64,000 nt of DNA from Sphaerolaimus hirsutus (GCA_964036195.1 OZ038452.1:4520704-4584703), one strand, 5' to 3'; shown: positions 42,101 through 54,891, counted from the stretch's first letter. Program-made: numbers and translations. The notes: generated from the letters alone by a model not told the origin.

Positions 42101-45100
42101 TGAAACTCGATATTCGATATCGATACGATATGGGACCTCGATATCGATATTCGATATTCGATATTGAAAAATGGTCGATATTCGATATTTTGATATTTTC
42201 GATATTCGATATTGCGATATGCTTTTGGTATAGCAAGGCATATTTCAAGTGGCATATTGTATTTTCATGTGGTTGCACACATGTTTAATCATCTCTTTAC
42301 TGAAATTTGAATGGTGCAAGTGATTTTAACAAGCTTTACATCACTCAATGGTAGAAAATAGAAGAAAAACATGATGAATCAAAGTGTATCAGACAAATAA
42401 CAATTGGTAGATATTACAGTTCATCCTAACCTAATTGCTTAAGGGCATGTTGCAAAAAAAAAGTATATCAGCGTTTTCTGGCTTTAAATTTAGCACTCCA
42501 ACAACAATGACATTATAAATACTGTACTTTTACTCATCAAATACAATCCTATAAGCACATCAGATCAACCATAAACATCTCAAAATGAAAATGAAAAGTA
42601 AATTTGGGGACACAATACAGGTTCGATATATTGAAAAAATGGTCGATATTTGATATCGATATTCGATATTTTTTCAAAATTTTCGATATCGATATTCGAT
42701 ATTTTTTCAAAATTTTCGATATCGATATTCGATATTCGATATTAAAAAATGGTCGATATCCGATATTCGATATTCGATACGATATATCGTTTGAACCCTA
42801 GCTTAAGGGCATGTTGCAAAAAAAAAGTATATCAGCGTTTTCTGGCTTCAAATTTAGCACTCCAACAACAATGACATTATAAATACTGTACTTTTACTCA
42901 TCAAATACAATACTATAAGCACATCAGATCAACCATAAACATCTCAAAATGAAAATGAAAAGTAAATTTGGGGACACAATACAGGTTCGATATATCGAAA
43001 AAATGGTCGATATTCGATATCGATATTCGATATTTTTTCAAAATTTTCGATATCGATATTCGATATTTTTTCACAATTTTCGATATCGATATTCGATATA
43101 AAAAAATGGTCGATATCCGATATTCGATATTCAATACGATATATCGTTTGAACCCTAACTCCAAACGTCAGATGCTGTAGTCGCTTGTATTGAAAGTTTC
43201 TTCGTTTCAGATATCATCAGAGTCGGGCACGGCTACATTGGATATATCGGGATTGGGCGTGGCCGCCAGCCTGCTGCACGCCACCGCTGAAGGTTGTTAT
43301 AAAAATTTAATGTTGTGTGGGTGATCGTGTTCTTAACATAAATAATTGGCGGACCGCATGCTATGCAGTTTTCTGAAGGAAACACCATGACGTCATCGTT
43401 CATAAAATACCTATTGTTTTTTGAACCGAAAAATGATGTCAGGCCGCAGATGTGTTGGCTCCGCCTTTTTCTGTACTCTACCCCAATTATTTATTTATAA
43501 TTTTTTTTGTTAACGCGTTTTTTTCAACCGCAGACATTTTCGTAGCCGACAGTCGCTGGCGCTCCGTACGCATTCTGCTAGCGCGCAAGAGTCTTTTCGT
43601 ATTTATAAACGACCAACTGTGGCGTCAACTGCATTCCGAACTGCTTGAGCCAATCCTCGAAAAAGTTGGTTTTTCTTTTTTACTTGAATGACATTTTCCA
43701 ACAAACTAAAAAAATTCAATGGCGCTTCGCACTAGTTGACAATGACATCGGGTGTGACCGGGCCGATACAGTTTTTGGTTGATTGGAAGCTGATCGACGT
43801 TCAAATGCACATACCATCGACATTAAGTCCTTTTTCGACATTGTCGCATGTTCACCTGAAAATTGTCCAGAGTCCCGTCAACTTAATTCAGAATTGACAC
43901 GGAAATCAGTTGACACCCAGTGTGCGTAACGCCAATATTTCAATTGACAGGAGAAATTCAACGGCTACATGCGTCTGGGCGGGGGCACGTTCATCGGCTG
44001 CGTTCGCTGGCTCTCCGTGGACGGCTATATGCTGCATTTCTCGCCCTCAGATTTGCACGCCGGCCAGATCGAGTGGGGCCACTGCGCCGTCACGCAAAGG
44101 TGCGATGATTTTATCATTTAATTGAGGCGTCTAATTCTAAAAGTCGACAAGTCCACAAAATACGATTTTGGGAAATCGCATTTTATGCTTCAGACCCAAT
44201 TCCAGGCCCGTGCTGCCTGTCCAATGAGGCTTTCTCATGCTTTCCATCAAGTTCCATATGTTGGTAAAGCGTCAAATTTTCAGCCCCTTCTCTCAACCTA
44301 TATGTGAAAAATGGTTTGTCCATAAAATTCCATTCGGTCAGAGCAAAACTTTCGGGGGGGGGGGGCAAATTGACATGTCGACTTCTTGCAATCGAGAACA
44401 TTTTTGTTCCCGGTGACGATGAAGCCGTCTTATGGGAAAATTATGGACTTGTCGACTTTTAGAAATCGGTGTCCACAGTGGGCTTATCACGTTTCTTGCT
44501 TTTTTTCCAAACAAGAAAGAAGACGAAGATAGACGTCGACATTTAACCCAAAACGAAGTGGACTTGTCGACTTCTTGCCCATTTTTTGCATTTTTCTCAA
44601 ACAATGTAAAATTTTGCACTATCGTATATAGGCCTGTGAGGTCGAAAAAATTTTTTGGAGAATGTGCGGAAGTAACTCCAGATGATGTTTCCGGGTTTAA
44701 CTCGAAATTTTCATATTTTCGACTTTTAGAATTGAACGCCTATATAATTTTAGGATTCTGCACATCCGAGTATGATGTTATAGTGTTATATTTATTTATA
44801 TTTCTCCGGGTATTTCCTGAGAAATTAGATTATATTTTTGAGACATAATGATATTCCATTATATTTGGAATTTGAAATTTTGGAACGCAAAGGGCGACTA
44901 TGTATTTTTTGGTGGGAGTTCGATTATCGACGTTTGATTATGCAGGTGCTCTGTGTCGGCTTGTTCTGGGGTGGGCGATTGCACGCAGACTGGCGTCGAT
45001 TCTCATCGTTGTCGCTGCAAACATGGATTTCAGGGAACATCGTGCAGCATTGGTCAGTGCGCGTGGAGATGATCATATTTTTAAAAACTTTTAAAACCCG

Positions 45101-48100
45101 TTTTTAAATGAAATTTCATTTTTTAAACAACGTTTTTTTTCATCCAACTCGTTCATTCACTGACTTTTTTGCGTTTGAAATTGCAACCATTTGGTGCACG
45201 AGAGAAAACATCGATCTACTCGTGTTCAATTAACCCAACAGAATCGCAACACGCAGCCGCCTGGCCGTCGTCTTGCGCGCAGCACTTGTCGCTCGGCGGC
45301 GAGCTCGGCGCCGCCACGATCGACATCGACGGCGACGGGCCCTTGCAGCCGATCAGCGTCATTTGCACTCGCGAACACAGCCACGGTGAGCATTCTCGTG
45401 GCACTCTTGATTGGTTCGATTTTTGGGATGGTTTATATGATTGTGTCATAAAAATAATATAGAAACAAATGAAAAATGGTTTTAAAAATTAGATAATGCT
45501 GTCCTCACATCCGCCAATGTTGTATGGCTTCCAATAAAACTTGGCACGCAGCCAACTTGGACGAGGAACAAAGTCCCGATGTGAACACGGTGGTGCGCGT
45601 CGCCTCTACAACGGCTACAAGCAACGGTGCCGTGGCTCAGCTGCACGGCGCTGCCGGCGCCGCGCGACGCACATTGACGCCCGACTATGGCGACGCTGGC
45701 GACATCAGCGGCATTTTGTCTTTGATCGCCGCCAGCGGCAAGTGCGCCCAGCCGGTCAACTACGCCTGCGGCAGAAATGCGCCTATTATGAATGTGAACG
45801 GCGCTAGTGGTCGGTTTATTGCGAGAATGAATAAAACGGATTCGTTTTATCCCATTTTGTTGCTATGAACATGCAATCAAAGTGTCCATTGATAGGTATT
45901 TATCCAGGTTGATAAGTCCAAAATTTCAAAAATTGGGTTTGCCCTGGAAACATGGCCTAGGGTTGGTTTCGCCAATTCAGACTGTTTCCAAAAAAAAGGT
46001 CACCCGCTCCTTTATAAGTGTCACATTTTCACGTTTTTTAATGAATTTGCCGGGCATGAAGTAGGGTTCAAACGGGATTGACTTTTCGGGATCAGGATCG
46101 GGATTCACTTTTTGAGATTTCGGGATCGGGATTGACTTTTCGGGATCAGGATCGGGATTCACTTTTTGAGATTTCGGGATCGGGATTGGGGTTTCGGGAT
46201 CGGGATTGGTATTTTGAGATTTCGGGATCGGGATTGGGGTCACGGGATCGGGATCGGGATTGGCATTTTTTCGGGATCGGGATTGGGGTCTAGGAATAAA
46301 GATTTTTGTCACTGTTCTGGCATTCACAGTTGTTCATAAAGGTCTCAAAACACTGTTGGATGCCAGAAAAGTGACATAAAATGGACGCTGGGGGTTTGCG
46401 TTCACATTTTTGCATGCAAAAATGTAATTTTTTCACTTTTTTATAATTTCCACTATTTTTTCCGGGATCGGGATCCCGGACTTGGGAGATTCTCGGGATC
46501 GGGATCGGGATTTGAAAGTTTTCGGGATCGGGATCGGGATTGGTGTTTTTGGATTTCGGGATCGGGATCGAGATTGGGGTTTCGGGATCGGGATCGGGAC
46601 TGCTAAATCCCGGAATTTCACGGGATCCGGGATCGGGATCGGGATCCCGTTTGAACCCTAGCATGAAGTCGATAAGTCTACTCTTGTCTCAGTTTTTCAA
46701 TTGCAAGAAAGTTGATAAGTCAATTGTGGGCACTGACTTTTAGCTGTCGATTAGTCCATAAATAAATCATTTTTCCAGGTTTATCGGCAGTTTTATCCGT
46801 CCCGCTCCACTAAGGAAACTGAAATCTGAAACTCGCTCAAAATCCAGTTTTTCGCACTTTTACACTTTTTCTCTCAACTTTAAACTACACCCCTGATAAT
46901 CATCACGCATCCCCCCCCCCACACGCCAGGGGTCAACGGGAGCGTGTCTGCGCGTCTGTGGTGGCTGGGCCCGTCGGCGGTGCCGGTGTTCGCGTGGGGC
47001 GACGCGATGCCGGACAGCCGCATGTGCGCCTGCGGCGTGCGCGCCACGTGTGAACACCCCGATGCGTGGGTTACGGTTTGGTTTGGTTGAACTTGATTTT
47101 AGGGTCGGGAGTAGGGTTGGGATATGACTTTTTGATGTCGATATTTGACATTCGATATTTTTACTGAACTCGGTATTTATTCGATATGGAGCCGATAGTC
47201 GGCAATGGATATTTTACAAAACTTTCGATATTCATATGAAAAAAGTTAATGTCCCATATTAAATACGATATATTGTGCCAACCCATATACAGTTTAGTAG
47301 GTTTGAGAGGTGATCACAGTGCATTCATACAGAAGTGTTTTTTCCTTTTAAATATTATATAAACCTATGCTCACCTTGCTTGCAACCTTTCAAATATTTT
47401 CAAGAGAAACTTAAAAACTCGTGAGTGGGGCAACTTTCGTGGCTAAGTTGGGCATACACTTGTAGGGAAAATCATGCCTGACAAGTGTATATAGTTCACA
47501 TTTGTCAACTACTTCTTGGGTGCATGCTGTGTGCCAGAGAATTTTTTTTGTGCATTTATGGTTGCTCATCATTGTTACAACCCTGGCTTGTTTTTGCTAA
47601 AATACCTGATTTGCAAGGTCGAATTTTGTGCCAATGGTCTTGAACGTGACCCCTGGTTCATTGTCGGTGCACACATTCAATCAAATTGCCACATGAGCGA
47701 TTTCAGGTGTTTTAGGTGGCGTGTTTTTGGCACTCATTGTTGTTCTCATTACTTTTCATGCCATTGTGATGCCATTTTCATGCCATTGTGATGCCAAAAA
47801 TGTCATTTCCATTCATCATCATGGCTAACCTGCTGAGCTTGGATCTGTGCAAGCAGATTTTTGCCCTGCAGCAGGATGGTAAATGTTTTAAACATGGTCA
47901 ATGACCTTTGCTGCTGAAATTGATGGCCCTTCCAGCAAGCTGCAGCCAATCAGGATTTAGAAAATGGTTCACACGATATCTGGCACTGTAGAAGAATGTT
48001 CAAGCTTCACAGTGGGTGCTTGCACAAGTGTAAATATGTTCACATAAAAATGAGTAAATTGAGTTTTAAAATACTTTACTCCCAAAAATTGCAAAATTAG

Positions 48101-51100
48101 TAGTAAATTGGCATGGTAAAAGATTTTTGAACTTATTTTACTCATTTTTATGTGAACATATTTNNNNNNNNNNNNNNNNNNNNNNNNNNNNNNNNNNNNN
48201 NNNNNNNNNNNNNNNNNNNNNNNNNNNNNNNNNNNNNNNNNNNNNNNNNNNNNNNNNNNNNNNNNNNNNNNNNNNNNNNNNNNNNNNNNNNNNNNNNNNN
48301 NNNNNNNNNNNNNNNNNNNNNNNNNNNNNNNNNNNNNNNNNNNNNNNNNNNNNNNNNNNNNNNGAGTAAATTGAGTTTGAAAATACTTTACTCCAAAAAA
48401 TTGCAAAATTAGTAGTAAATTGGCATGGTAAAAGATTTTTGAACTTATTTTACTCATTTTTATGTGAACATATTTACACTTGTGCAAGCACCCACTGTGA
48501 AGCTTGAACATTCTTCTACAGTGCCAGATATCGTATGAAGCTATTTCTACATCCTGACTGGCTGCAGCTTGCTGGAAAGGCCATCAATATCAGCAGCAAA
48601 GGTCATTGGCCTTAAATATGTTTAAAACCTTTACCATCCTGCTGCAGGGCAAAAATCTTCTAGCACAGATCCAAGGTCAGCAGGTTAGCCATGATGGTGA
48701 CTGGAAATTACATTTTTGGCATCACAATGTCATGAACATTCTTCTACAGTGCCAGATATCGTGTGAACCATTTTCTAAATCCTGATTGGCTGCAGCTTGC
48801 TGGAAAGGCCATCAATTTCAGCAGCAAAGGTCATTGACCATGTTTAAAACATTTACCATCCTGCTGCAGGGCAAAAATCTGCTTGCACAGATCCAAGCTC
48901 AGCAGGTTAGCCATGATGATGAATGGAAATGACATTTTTGGCATCACAATGGCATGAAAATGGCATCACAATGGCATGAAAAGTAATGAAAACAACAATG
49001 AGTGCCAAAAACACGCCAGCTAAAACACCTGAAATCACTCATGTGGCAATTCAATTGAATGTGTGCACTGACAATGAACCAGGGGACACATTCAAGACCA
49101 CTGGCAAAAAATTCGACCTTGCAAATCAGGTATTTTAACAAAAACAAGCCAGGGTTGTAACCGTGGTGAGCAACCATAAATGCACAAAAAAAATTGTATG
49201 CCCAACTTAGCCATGAAAGTTGCCCCATTCACAAGTTTTGTAGTTTCTCTTGAAAATATTCGAAGGGTTGCAAGAGAGGTGAGCATAGGTTTAGATACGT
49301 ATGTCATTTTACACGTCGACTGTCGCTATCGAAAATTTTGAATTGATGTCGACCGAACTGCATTTTGTGGTTTTACGAACAGCTAGATAAAATACAATCC
49401 AAATTTCTGCCTAAACTTTAAAAAAAAATCAAATTACAAATTTGCAGTGTGTGCAACTGCGACGCCATAAACACGCAAGGCGGCACTGAAGATGGCGGTC
49501 ACATTTTGGACAAATCGCATCTACCTGTAACTAAAGTGTTTGTCGACGGCCTCACTACGCCGGCTTCCCAGGCCACTGTCACAGTGGGCCACTTGACTTG
49601 CAGCCACAGTCGTGAGTGGGTGGATTTTTGAATTTAAATTTGAAAAGAATTGTGCACTGTAGTTTGATATCACCTCTTAGATTTCTTTATTTTTAATTTG
49701 GTATTTATGCGGAAAATTTACGTACGTTTTTTTCACGGGCCCGCATAGCACCTGTAGAATGAATTTAATTTGACCACCTGTTAAGATTTTATTTTATTTT
49801 TGTTCAAATTGGTCATAACTAATTGATCATAAATATGTCGCAAGGGGAGAATTATTCAAAGGGGGAATTTAATTTTTCCTCACTCGCCTTCCAGGAGGAA
49901 TTATTCAAGTGAAGGGGGGATTATTCAAGTCAACAACATATTCACCCACAAAATCTCAATCAATCCCAGTGTTCATCACGCCGGTCACGCTGCTGTCGCG
50001 CTGGGCGCACCTGGACGTGTCGCTGCCCAGTTCCGAGCGCGGCGCCGGCTCGCCCACCCCGTCCAGCATGGTGTCGCTGCAGCTCGACTTCCGTACGGCG
50101 CACGGCAGCGGCGTGATCGTGTCCAACGCAGCCGGCGGCGGCCACGAGTGGTTCAAGATCTTTTTGGAAGGTTTGCCTGGGAGCTTGAATGGGGTGGGAA
50201 AACCGTTGGAAAAAAAAACCGTTTTTTTAACTCGATGTGTTTTTTAAAAAGCTCCCAGATATGACCTAGTGTCAACATATATAGGTATATCAGACAGTGG
50301 CAATACTCTGTGATGTTAAATATGACCATATAATGGCTGTGGAGCCATGGGATAGCATAATAAGTGGTGATTTGTGTCAAAAATATCCATTTTTTGTCGA
50401 CATGTTCGTATATCGGCTTATACTCGAATGTTCGTGACTTCAAGTGAAGTTTGGCACGGCATAGTGATCAAACAAGGTTATCAAATGAGGTTGTTACTTT
50501 GGGAGTGAAGTTACACACTGTGGAGGTACATCGGAAGCACATTACCTCAATATTATATACTACATCAACATATGACGGCTTAATCACCCATGGTAGCACA
50601 TAGAAATGCATGATTTGATACTAAAAATGCTACAAAACCAATGAAAACTACCACTAATGTCAATTTGTGTGTGAAATTGCGCGCTTGCGCGCAAAAAAAA
50701 AACGTTTAAAAAAATATCGGCCAACCCTAGGTGGGACGCTAATTTCTTGTTTACTATCCCCTGAACCCCCTCCCTATCTTCCAGCTTTCAACCTTCAACC
50801 CCTTTCAATCTGGAGCGATATTTGAGAAATTTGGTCCTAATTGTTGCTCGAAATCACTTATTTTCATACCTTTGTTAAGATTTTCATCTTCAAAATCACG
50901 ATTTCATGTTTTATTGCCTATTTTTAGCTAATATATATGTGCTTGTATCGCTATTTTAGCTATATTTCCCCTATTTTTAAACTATTTTCCTATTTTCATC
51001 CTTTCTCACCTCGAATAACCTATACCATTAAACCCCTGAGAACCCCCCCCCCCCAGCCCCCGAACAATTTTCAACTAAAATTCTCATATCCATAAATCGC

Positions 51101-54100
51101 ATGTAACCACCTCACAAGTCCGCCCATTTCAGACGATGGCCACAACGTGACGGCGCAGTGGTCGGCGGCGGGCGGCGTGCACCGGATGACCGCGCACGTG
51201 CGCACCCCCCTCAACGACGACCGGTGGCACCGGCTGCACTTCGTCGCCGCGCGGGGTGCCGCCGCCGCGCTCGCAGTCGACGCCGGACACAAGCGGCGCG
51301 CCCTGCTCGTGCAGTCGGGCCCCCGAGCCCTGGCTGTTACACCGGCCAGGATGGATTGGGTGTGGAGATTGGGTCGGTTGTGGTTCTGATTTTGTAAAGT
51401 GTTTTGAACACATGAGTTTACCAGAATGAAGAGTTTGTCGACTACAGTTGGCGGTGACTAAAAATAATTCATTGTTGTGAATAGAGATGGCCTGGGGTGG
51501 GTTTCAAAAAAAATTGAATAAGAAAACGTTTTATGTAAAAAACCGACCATCGAAACCGGTTTTTAAAACCTTGTCATTGAAAAAAAAACCTTTTTCGGCC
51601 ATCCCTAGTTGTGAACTATAATTTGTTCAAAACAGATTTACTTGTGTCCCAAATACCAAAAAACACAGGCAACCCGGTGGGCGAGCGCGCGGCGGGCATG
51701 GCCGGCGCCATCCGCTCCCTCATCATCGACCAGCAGCCCATTTTGAACCTGGCCAACTTAGCTGGCAGCGCGCCAAAAGACGACCGGGTAGCGGCGGGCT
51801 TGTCGCGCCGCTGCGACTCCGAGTTGGGCCACAAGCTGTGCCTCAACGGCGGCGTGTGCATCGAGAGGTATGACGACGCCCTGTGCGACTGTTCGGGCAC
51901 CCCGTTCGGTGGTCAGAGGTGTGATAGAGGTGAGGTGTTTTGGGTGTTGGCTTGATTTTTTGTTTGAAATTTTGGTTTTTGGAGAAAATTTAGCTTTGCG
52001 GGTTTTTCTGGTTATAAATTTTTTTGCACTATTGTAAGACTGTTTTAAAAAAGTTTTTCGACAAGAGGGGCGTTTGCCGTGCCCCGTATACAATCCGTTC
52101 ACGCTCCAAAATCCTGAGTACGTCGCTGACTAGGGGTTTGTTATTGTTATCTCTTCACCAAACACCCACAATCACTCAATCAGTCACACACTAAGTAATT
52201 CCCATCTCAGAGGCGGCGTACACGCTGCCGCCGGGCGTCCAGCTGCGCTACACGCCCCAGTCCGGCGCCGTCGGCACGGCCGCGTCCGACGCGAACGTGT
52301 ACCGCTTCGCGTTCGCCACCCGCTCGGACGACTGCGAGATCGTGCAGGCGGGCGCGTTTTTTGCCGATGCCAATTTGAACGTGTCTTTGACTGAGAAGGG
52401 TGAGTTTTTCGTTGGGTTGTTTTGTTTGTTTGTTTTTGGAAGGAAGTGGCTGGATGTGCGTGGTAAAATCCTAGGAAAATTTGAGGGATCATATTTTTAT
52501 GACGCTGCACACGGTAGTTTATTGCCAGAAACAGAAAATTCAGTAAACTCATAAATGTGTTTTGAGTTTACTGGAATCAGATGGTCGTCAACTACAGTGG
52601 ACGAAGAGAAAAAATCCTATTCCAATAAACTCGAATGTGTTCACGGCTGATTTATGACTTGACCAAATTTTTTTAATTTGATTAGAAAGCTAGTGTGTGA
52701 ACCGACATCATGGCAAAGATTTTCGCATTTTCGCTACTGATCGACCATAACCTCTACACAATGAAAAATATTTACTGAATTCTCAAACTGCACGCAGGGT
52801 TGGCCGGGGTTATTTAAAAAAGATTTTTTTTAATGAGGTCGTTTAAAAAACACTTTCCATGCCCGATTACAGGCCACTTGCTGTACACACTGGGCGTGGG
52901 CGCGCGCGGCCGCACGCACACCTTGCTGGACACGCGGCGGCGCTACAACGACGGCGCCTTGTATGAAATATCGCTGACGCCGAGAAAAAATAATATCGCA
53001 ATTAAGCTGAATAATTATGAGGAACAGACCGTGGAGACTAGCATGCCGTTTGACATTAAACAGCTCGATCGCTGGGCTTTTGGAGGGAAGGGTTTGTTTT
53101 GTTTTTGTTATGTTTTTTTTGTTGTTTTTATTTTTTGCTGTTGTGGGCGCATGAAAATTGGTTATAAATATTTTTCAAAAGAAATTTTGTGAATGAACGT
53201 CACGACTAAGGTTGTCATGAGAAAGGACTATATCGGGAGAACATAAACTTAAATTCGCTTGAAGCCATAAATTTGTGTACAGTTTTAACCTTTAACTCCA
53301 ATTTTCCCTAGCTGTCACCCTAATTACACAAATAATCACCCAAACCAGGTTTCATGGGCTGCGTGGCGCGCGTGCAAATCGGCCCGGGGGGCTTGGGCCT
53401 GAAACTGTCGCTGGGCGACACCGGCGGCAACGGGCACCGGCTCACGCTGCAGCCGGCGGGCGGGCGGGCGCTGCCGACCGACACGTGCGGCAGGGTGGAC
53501 GTGGCGCAGCGGATGCAGCTGGCCGCCGACGCCCAGGTGCGGTTCGAACTGGGTTACGATTTCGAGGCCCCGATCCGAAATTTGAAAATCGCAATTCTGA
53601 TAGCAAACTTGATGAATACTAAAAGCGAAAATGTGACAAATGACTTGTTTTTGTGGAGAAATATTTTTAATAGTCTCCATTGTGCATTTTATGCCACTTC
53701 TCTCCGCGTTTTAGACGTTTTTGTGAAAGATCAAGAAAAAAAAACCAAATCCCGAGCTTTTTTGCCAAAATGCCAATCCCGATGCCGTGGAAATTCTACA
53801 CGCCATCCCGATTCCGACACTCTAATCCCGATTCCGACAAATCAATACCCGGTTTAACCCTGCGCGCAGGCGCTCCTACAGCAGCGCGACCGGCTGCACG
53901 TGGACGCCGAGCCGCAGGACGCGCCCGACGGCGTCGGCTTGGTCAGGATTGTCGCCGTCACCAGGGCCAGAAGGGGCGACGCCTTGTATGGTTGGTTGCC
54001 GTTGGGCACGTGGTCAAATTTGAGGATGCATTTTTGGGTGTCGGGTGCCGGCTCCCGAGCGCGTGCATTTAACTTGGGGGTATGCGGAGGGGGGCGCCCT

Positions 54101-54891
54101 TAAGGTACCCTACACGGTCGTAGTACGATATATTGAGATATAAATATTTTAGACGTTGGTGCCATGGCTCCATTCCTTTACTATAGGGCCAAATTTCAAG
54201 GTTGGGGCGTTGTCGTATACAATCCTCCCTCTTAAAAATCCTTCGTATATCTCTGGAACCGCCTGATAAAAATTGTTGCTATATATAAAAATAATACGGT
54301 TTCATGTCGGGCTAACATGAAAGTCGAAGGCTTCAGAGAAAAAGTACACTGATGGAAAAATTTAGGGGGTCGCCCGGGGACCAGTTTCGCAAATTGAGAA
54401 GTGAGAAGTAAAATGGCAATAGTGAAATGATCTGAAAAGTGAGACGTGAATTGAGAAGGAAAGTGGCAAAAGCGAAGGGAATTTACTTTCTTTTTTACTT
54501 CGCTTTAGCCAATTTTCTTGCCATTTCACCTCGCATTTGCCATTTTACTTCTCACTTCTCAATTTGCGGAACTGGCACCTGCACAATATTCGCGCCTCAA
54601 CAACCTTGCCATTTCGCAGCTGCACTCGCCAGCGTCATAGTCCTGGTCGCGCTGGTGGCGTCGTGCTCGCTGTGGCTGTGCTGGCGGCGGGCGCGCGCCC
54701 AGCGCGGCGAGTACAAGACGCACGAGGACGACCCCATGTACCTGACGCCCGACAACTCGCGCTCGTTCCTCGTGCAGCACCACGTGCCCGCCGACGCCCG
54801 GCAGACCGAAATTGAGGGCAATGGCACCTTGTATGTTATTGGGGAGACGCAGATCTCCCCGCAGGTGGTTAGGAGGGAGATTTATATTTAG
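36117..54891 (+). CDS. Nrx-IV: Neurexin-IV / contactin-associated protein (CNTNAP)
   Basis: Exons: 36117-36129, 36201-36321, 36867-37056, 38819-38975, 39957-40135, 40486-40866, 41222-41404, 43211-43292, 43534-43664, 43951-44099, 44946-45052, 45242-45385, 45552-45809, 46930-47065, 49448-49611, 49970-50170, 51133-51372, 51669-51929, 52211-52399, 52873-53091, 53349-53536, 53870-53990, 54620-54891. Total 4086 nt (1361 aa), every phase consistent. Septate-junction/axo-glial adhesion protein. Domains: signal peptide 1-19; F5/8C 22-158 (SASWTPSTEETLQLELG, ARRLFITP); LamG1 165-335; LamG2 365-525; EGF 530-564; fibrinogen-like 565-795 (TIDIDGDGPLQPISVIC, CNCDAIN, HLPVTKVFV); LamG3 800-980; EGF 990-1030; LamG4 1035-1230; TM about 1272-1292. 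The tail has RGEYKTHED, like the protein-4.1 site, and ends EIYI, a class II PDZ ligand. Start exon: a 13-nt ATG exon, the least certain part. Confidence 0.95.
37493..37780. mobile_element. Inverted-repeat element with CACACTCAAAATTGTC-type ends
   Basis: The left end CACACTCAAATTTTCAGTTG and right end CAATTTTGAGTGTGCAG are inverted. The interior repeats GTTCGAAC/TGGCGGAATT words. It lies in neurexin-IV intron 3. Confidence 0.6.
39139..39802. mobile_element. hAT-type non-autonomous element, AAAAACG-word arms
   Basis: The termini TAGGGTTGGAAAAAAAACG and AACATCGGCCAACCCTA are inverted. GTTCGTGT is duplicated exactly (39131-39138, 39803-39810). The core is shared with 50201-50729 at high identity. 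It lies in neurexin-IV intron 4. Confidence 0.88.
40192..40382. mobile_element. Family-B inverted-repeat element
   Basis: The right end CCACTTGCGGAGCTGGCA-C is followed by CTGG, i.e. CCAG then GTGCCAGCTCCGC on the minus strand, the same boundary as the intron-forming copy. The left end (TGTGGAGAAGT) is shortened. It lies in neurexin-IV intron 5. Confidence 0.65.
41586..43157. mobile_element. hAT-type element, CGATAT-word arms, outer copy
   Basis: The termini TAGGGTTCAAACGATAT and ATATATCGTTTGAACCCTA are inverted. ACTCCAAA is duplicated exactly (41578-41585, 43158-43165). The arms are GATATTCGATATCGATA arrays. A second copy of the same family sits inside it at 42004-42800. It lies in neurexin-IV intron 7. 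Confidence 0.88.
42004..42800. mobile_element. hAT-type element, CGATAT-word arms, inner copy
   Basis: Same termini as the outer copy, with its own 8-bp duplication GCTTAAGG (41996-42003, 42801-42808). Its halves are almost identical to the flanking halves of the host element. Confidence 0.88.
43727..43928. mobile_element. Family-C inverted repeat
   Basis: The ends CGCACTAGTTGACAATGAC and CAGTTGACACCCAGTGTGCG are inverted. It lies in neurexin-IV intron 9, close to the acceptor. Confidence 0.7.
46062..46660. mobile_element. hAT-type non-autonomous element, GGGATC-word arms
   Basis: The termini TAGGGTTCAAACGGGATTG and GATCCCGTTTGAACCCTA are inverted. GCATGAAG is duplicated exactly (46054-46061, 46661-46668). 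Both arms are CGGGATCGGGATT arrays around an A/T core at about 46290-46455. It lies in neurexin-IV intron 13. Confidence 0.9.
47361..49293. repeat. Large inverted repeat around an assembly gap
   Basis: The left arm from AAACCTATGCTCACCTTGC (47361) is matched in reverse complement by the right arm ending GAGGTGAGCATAGGTTT (49293). The arms run 47361-48163 and 48364-49293. The right arm holds a partly duplicated segment of about 230 bp (from about 48505 and again from about 48733). It lies in neurexin-IV intron 14. It could be a foldback transposon or an assembly artefact. Confidence 0.75.
48164..48363. other. Assembly gap (200 N)
   Basis: Exactly 200 undetermined bases, probably a fixed-size placeholder. 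It is bordered on both sides by the same roughly 110-bp unit in direct orientation, itself an imperfect hairpin (ATGTTCACATAAAAATGAG and its complement). Open frames reported across it are meaningless. Confidence 0.98.
49842..49940. mobile_element. Fragment of a poly-G family-D element
   Basis: GGGGGAATTTAATTTTTCCTC-type words and GGAATTATTCAAGTGAAGG resemble the right half of 24080-24405. No termini are present. It lies just upstream of neurexin-IV exon 16. Confidence 0.5.
50201..50729. mobile_element. hAT-type non-autonomous element, AAAAACG-word arms
   Basis: The right end CGGCCAACCCTA matches 39139-39802; the left end is mutated (AACCGTTGGAAAA). GGTGGGAA (50193-50200) and GGTGGGAC (50730-50737) flank it. 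It lies in neurexin-IV intron 16. Confidence 0.8.
51482..51607. mobile_element. Miniature hAT-type element, 126 bp
   Basis: The termini TAGAGATGGCC and GGCCATCCCTA are inverted. GTTGTGAA is duplicated exactly (51474-51481, 51608-51615). It lies in neurexin-IV intron 17. Confidence 0.82.
54386..54584. mobile_element. Family-B inverted-repeat element
   Basis: The arms CCAGTTTCGCAAATTGAGAAG and CTTCTCAATTTGCGGAACTGG are inverted (with interruptions), with AAGTGAGAAG-type words inside. It is a mid-intron copy in the last neurexin-IV intron. Confidence 0.65.

Noticed and set aside
41537-43180. Several ISNIEYRYR/FDIRY open frames on both strands
   Set aside because: They are translation of CGATAT word arrays; both strands are open because the word is nearly self-complementary.
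45977-46664. DPDPE-rich and SGSG-rich open frames
   Set aside because: They are translation of GGGATC word arrays within the element at 46062-46660.
47969-48511. A 180-residue open frame across the N run
   Set aside because: It reads through 200 undetermined bases and inverted repeats.
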